DNA of 64,000 nucleotides from Methanosarcina horonobensis HB-1 = JCM 15518 (GTDB lineage: Archaea; Halobacteriota; Methanosarcinia; Methanosarcinales; Methanosarcinaceae). The notes below the pieces were generated by a model, which had not been told where the DNA came from, made no database searches, and saw only the letters and a list, made by a program, of their open reading frames with translations. The position numbers and the translations under genes are program-made. The DNA lies in NCBI RefSeq assembly GCF_000970285.1, contig NZ_CP009516.1, forward strand, positions 4,505,036-4,569,035. Direction: 5' to 3'. Positions 63,988 through 64,000 of this stretch are shown here, piece after piece. Each line of letters starts with the position of its first letter. Within the stretch, counting starts at the first letter, position 1.

Positions 63988-64000
63988 ATGAGTGCAAGGA
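63988..64000 (+). CDS. Possible start of a gene running off the window
   Basis: ATG at 63988 with a strong GGGGGG five to ten bases upstream, then AGT GCA AGG. Only four codons are visible, so nothing can be said of the product. The G6 run is notable as a perfect mate for C6 runs of the candidate small RNA at 21.4 kb. Confidence 0.4.

Overview
The window is a piece of a Methanosarcina chromosome. The evidence is a trimethylamine/dimethylamine methanogenesis operon whose two methyltransferase genes each carry an in-frame amber codon at the pyrrolysine position (MtbB residue 356, MttB residue 334), a class I lysyl-tRNA synthetase, archaeal TATA boxes, a bacterial-type MutS/MutL pair, archaeal cobalamin genes, and many secreted proteins with a PGF-like C-terminal anchor. 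The species within the mazei/acetivorans group cannot be fixed by reading alone.

Core part, about 1 to 24.5 kb. Near the left edge are a partial gene, a BofA-like membrane protein, a methyltransferase and lysK. The methylamine operon follows, all on the minus strand and read mtbC, mttB, mttC, mttP, a small winged-helix-like gene, a 49-residue membrane protein, mtbB. It makes the TMA and DMA methyltransferases, their two corrinoid proteins and a putative transporter. Its upstream leader holds six TCATGA palindromes in 159 bp. Next come an HdrD-like iron-sulfur protein, a CDP-alcohol phosphatidyltransferase, tRNA-Pro(GGG), a secreted deacetylase-like protein, a small zinc ribbon, mutS-mutL, cbiD-cbiE and an archaeal prepilin peptidase. 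Between mutL and cbiD lies a promoter-like box followed by a strongly structured C-rich segment that looks like an independent small RNA gene. This is the best candidate here for something undescribed.

Accessory part, about 24.5 to 57.4 kb. It begins exactly at an intact tRNA-Val(CAC) gene. The last 35 to 45 bp of this tRNA recur at least seven more times, plus four decayed copies, often followed by the decayed tail of the small gene that converges on the tRNA. Four copies adjoin the start of a tyrosine-recombinase gene, read out of the att copy on the other strand. The region is therefore a stack of successive insertions at one tRNA. Its cargo is a split type I restriction-modification system (hsdR, hsdS, hsdM) interleaved with an AlbA/Schlafen-like protein with GEKL repeats, a PIN-GNAT-ASCH protein and an ASCH domain fused to HsdS; two lipoproteins; a YggS protein; an IS605-type element that landed inside an integrase remnant; small secreted and repeat proteins; an acetyltransferase; an amidohydrolase; a YVTN beta-propeller flanked by 470-bp direct repeats that each encode a 52-residue protein; and a frameshifted GyrI-like gene.

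Right end, about 55.8 to 64 kb. It holds an NRAMP-related transporter with an in-frame amber just upstream of its start, a WD40/TolB-like surface protein, a 46-residue zinc ribbon, a PocR-PAS-HisKA_2 sensor kinase, and an acetoacetate decarboxylase family protein. The transporter, kinase and decarboxylase genes are richer in G+C than the island and may be of bacterial origin.
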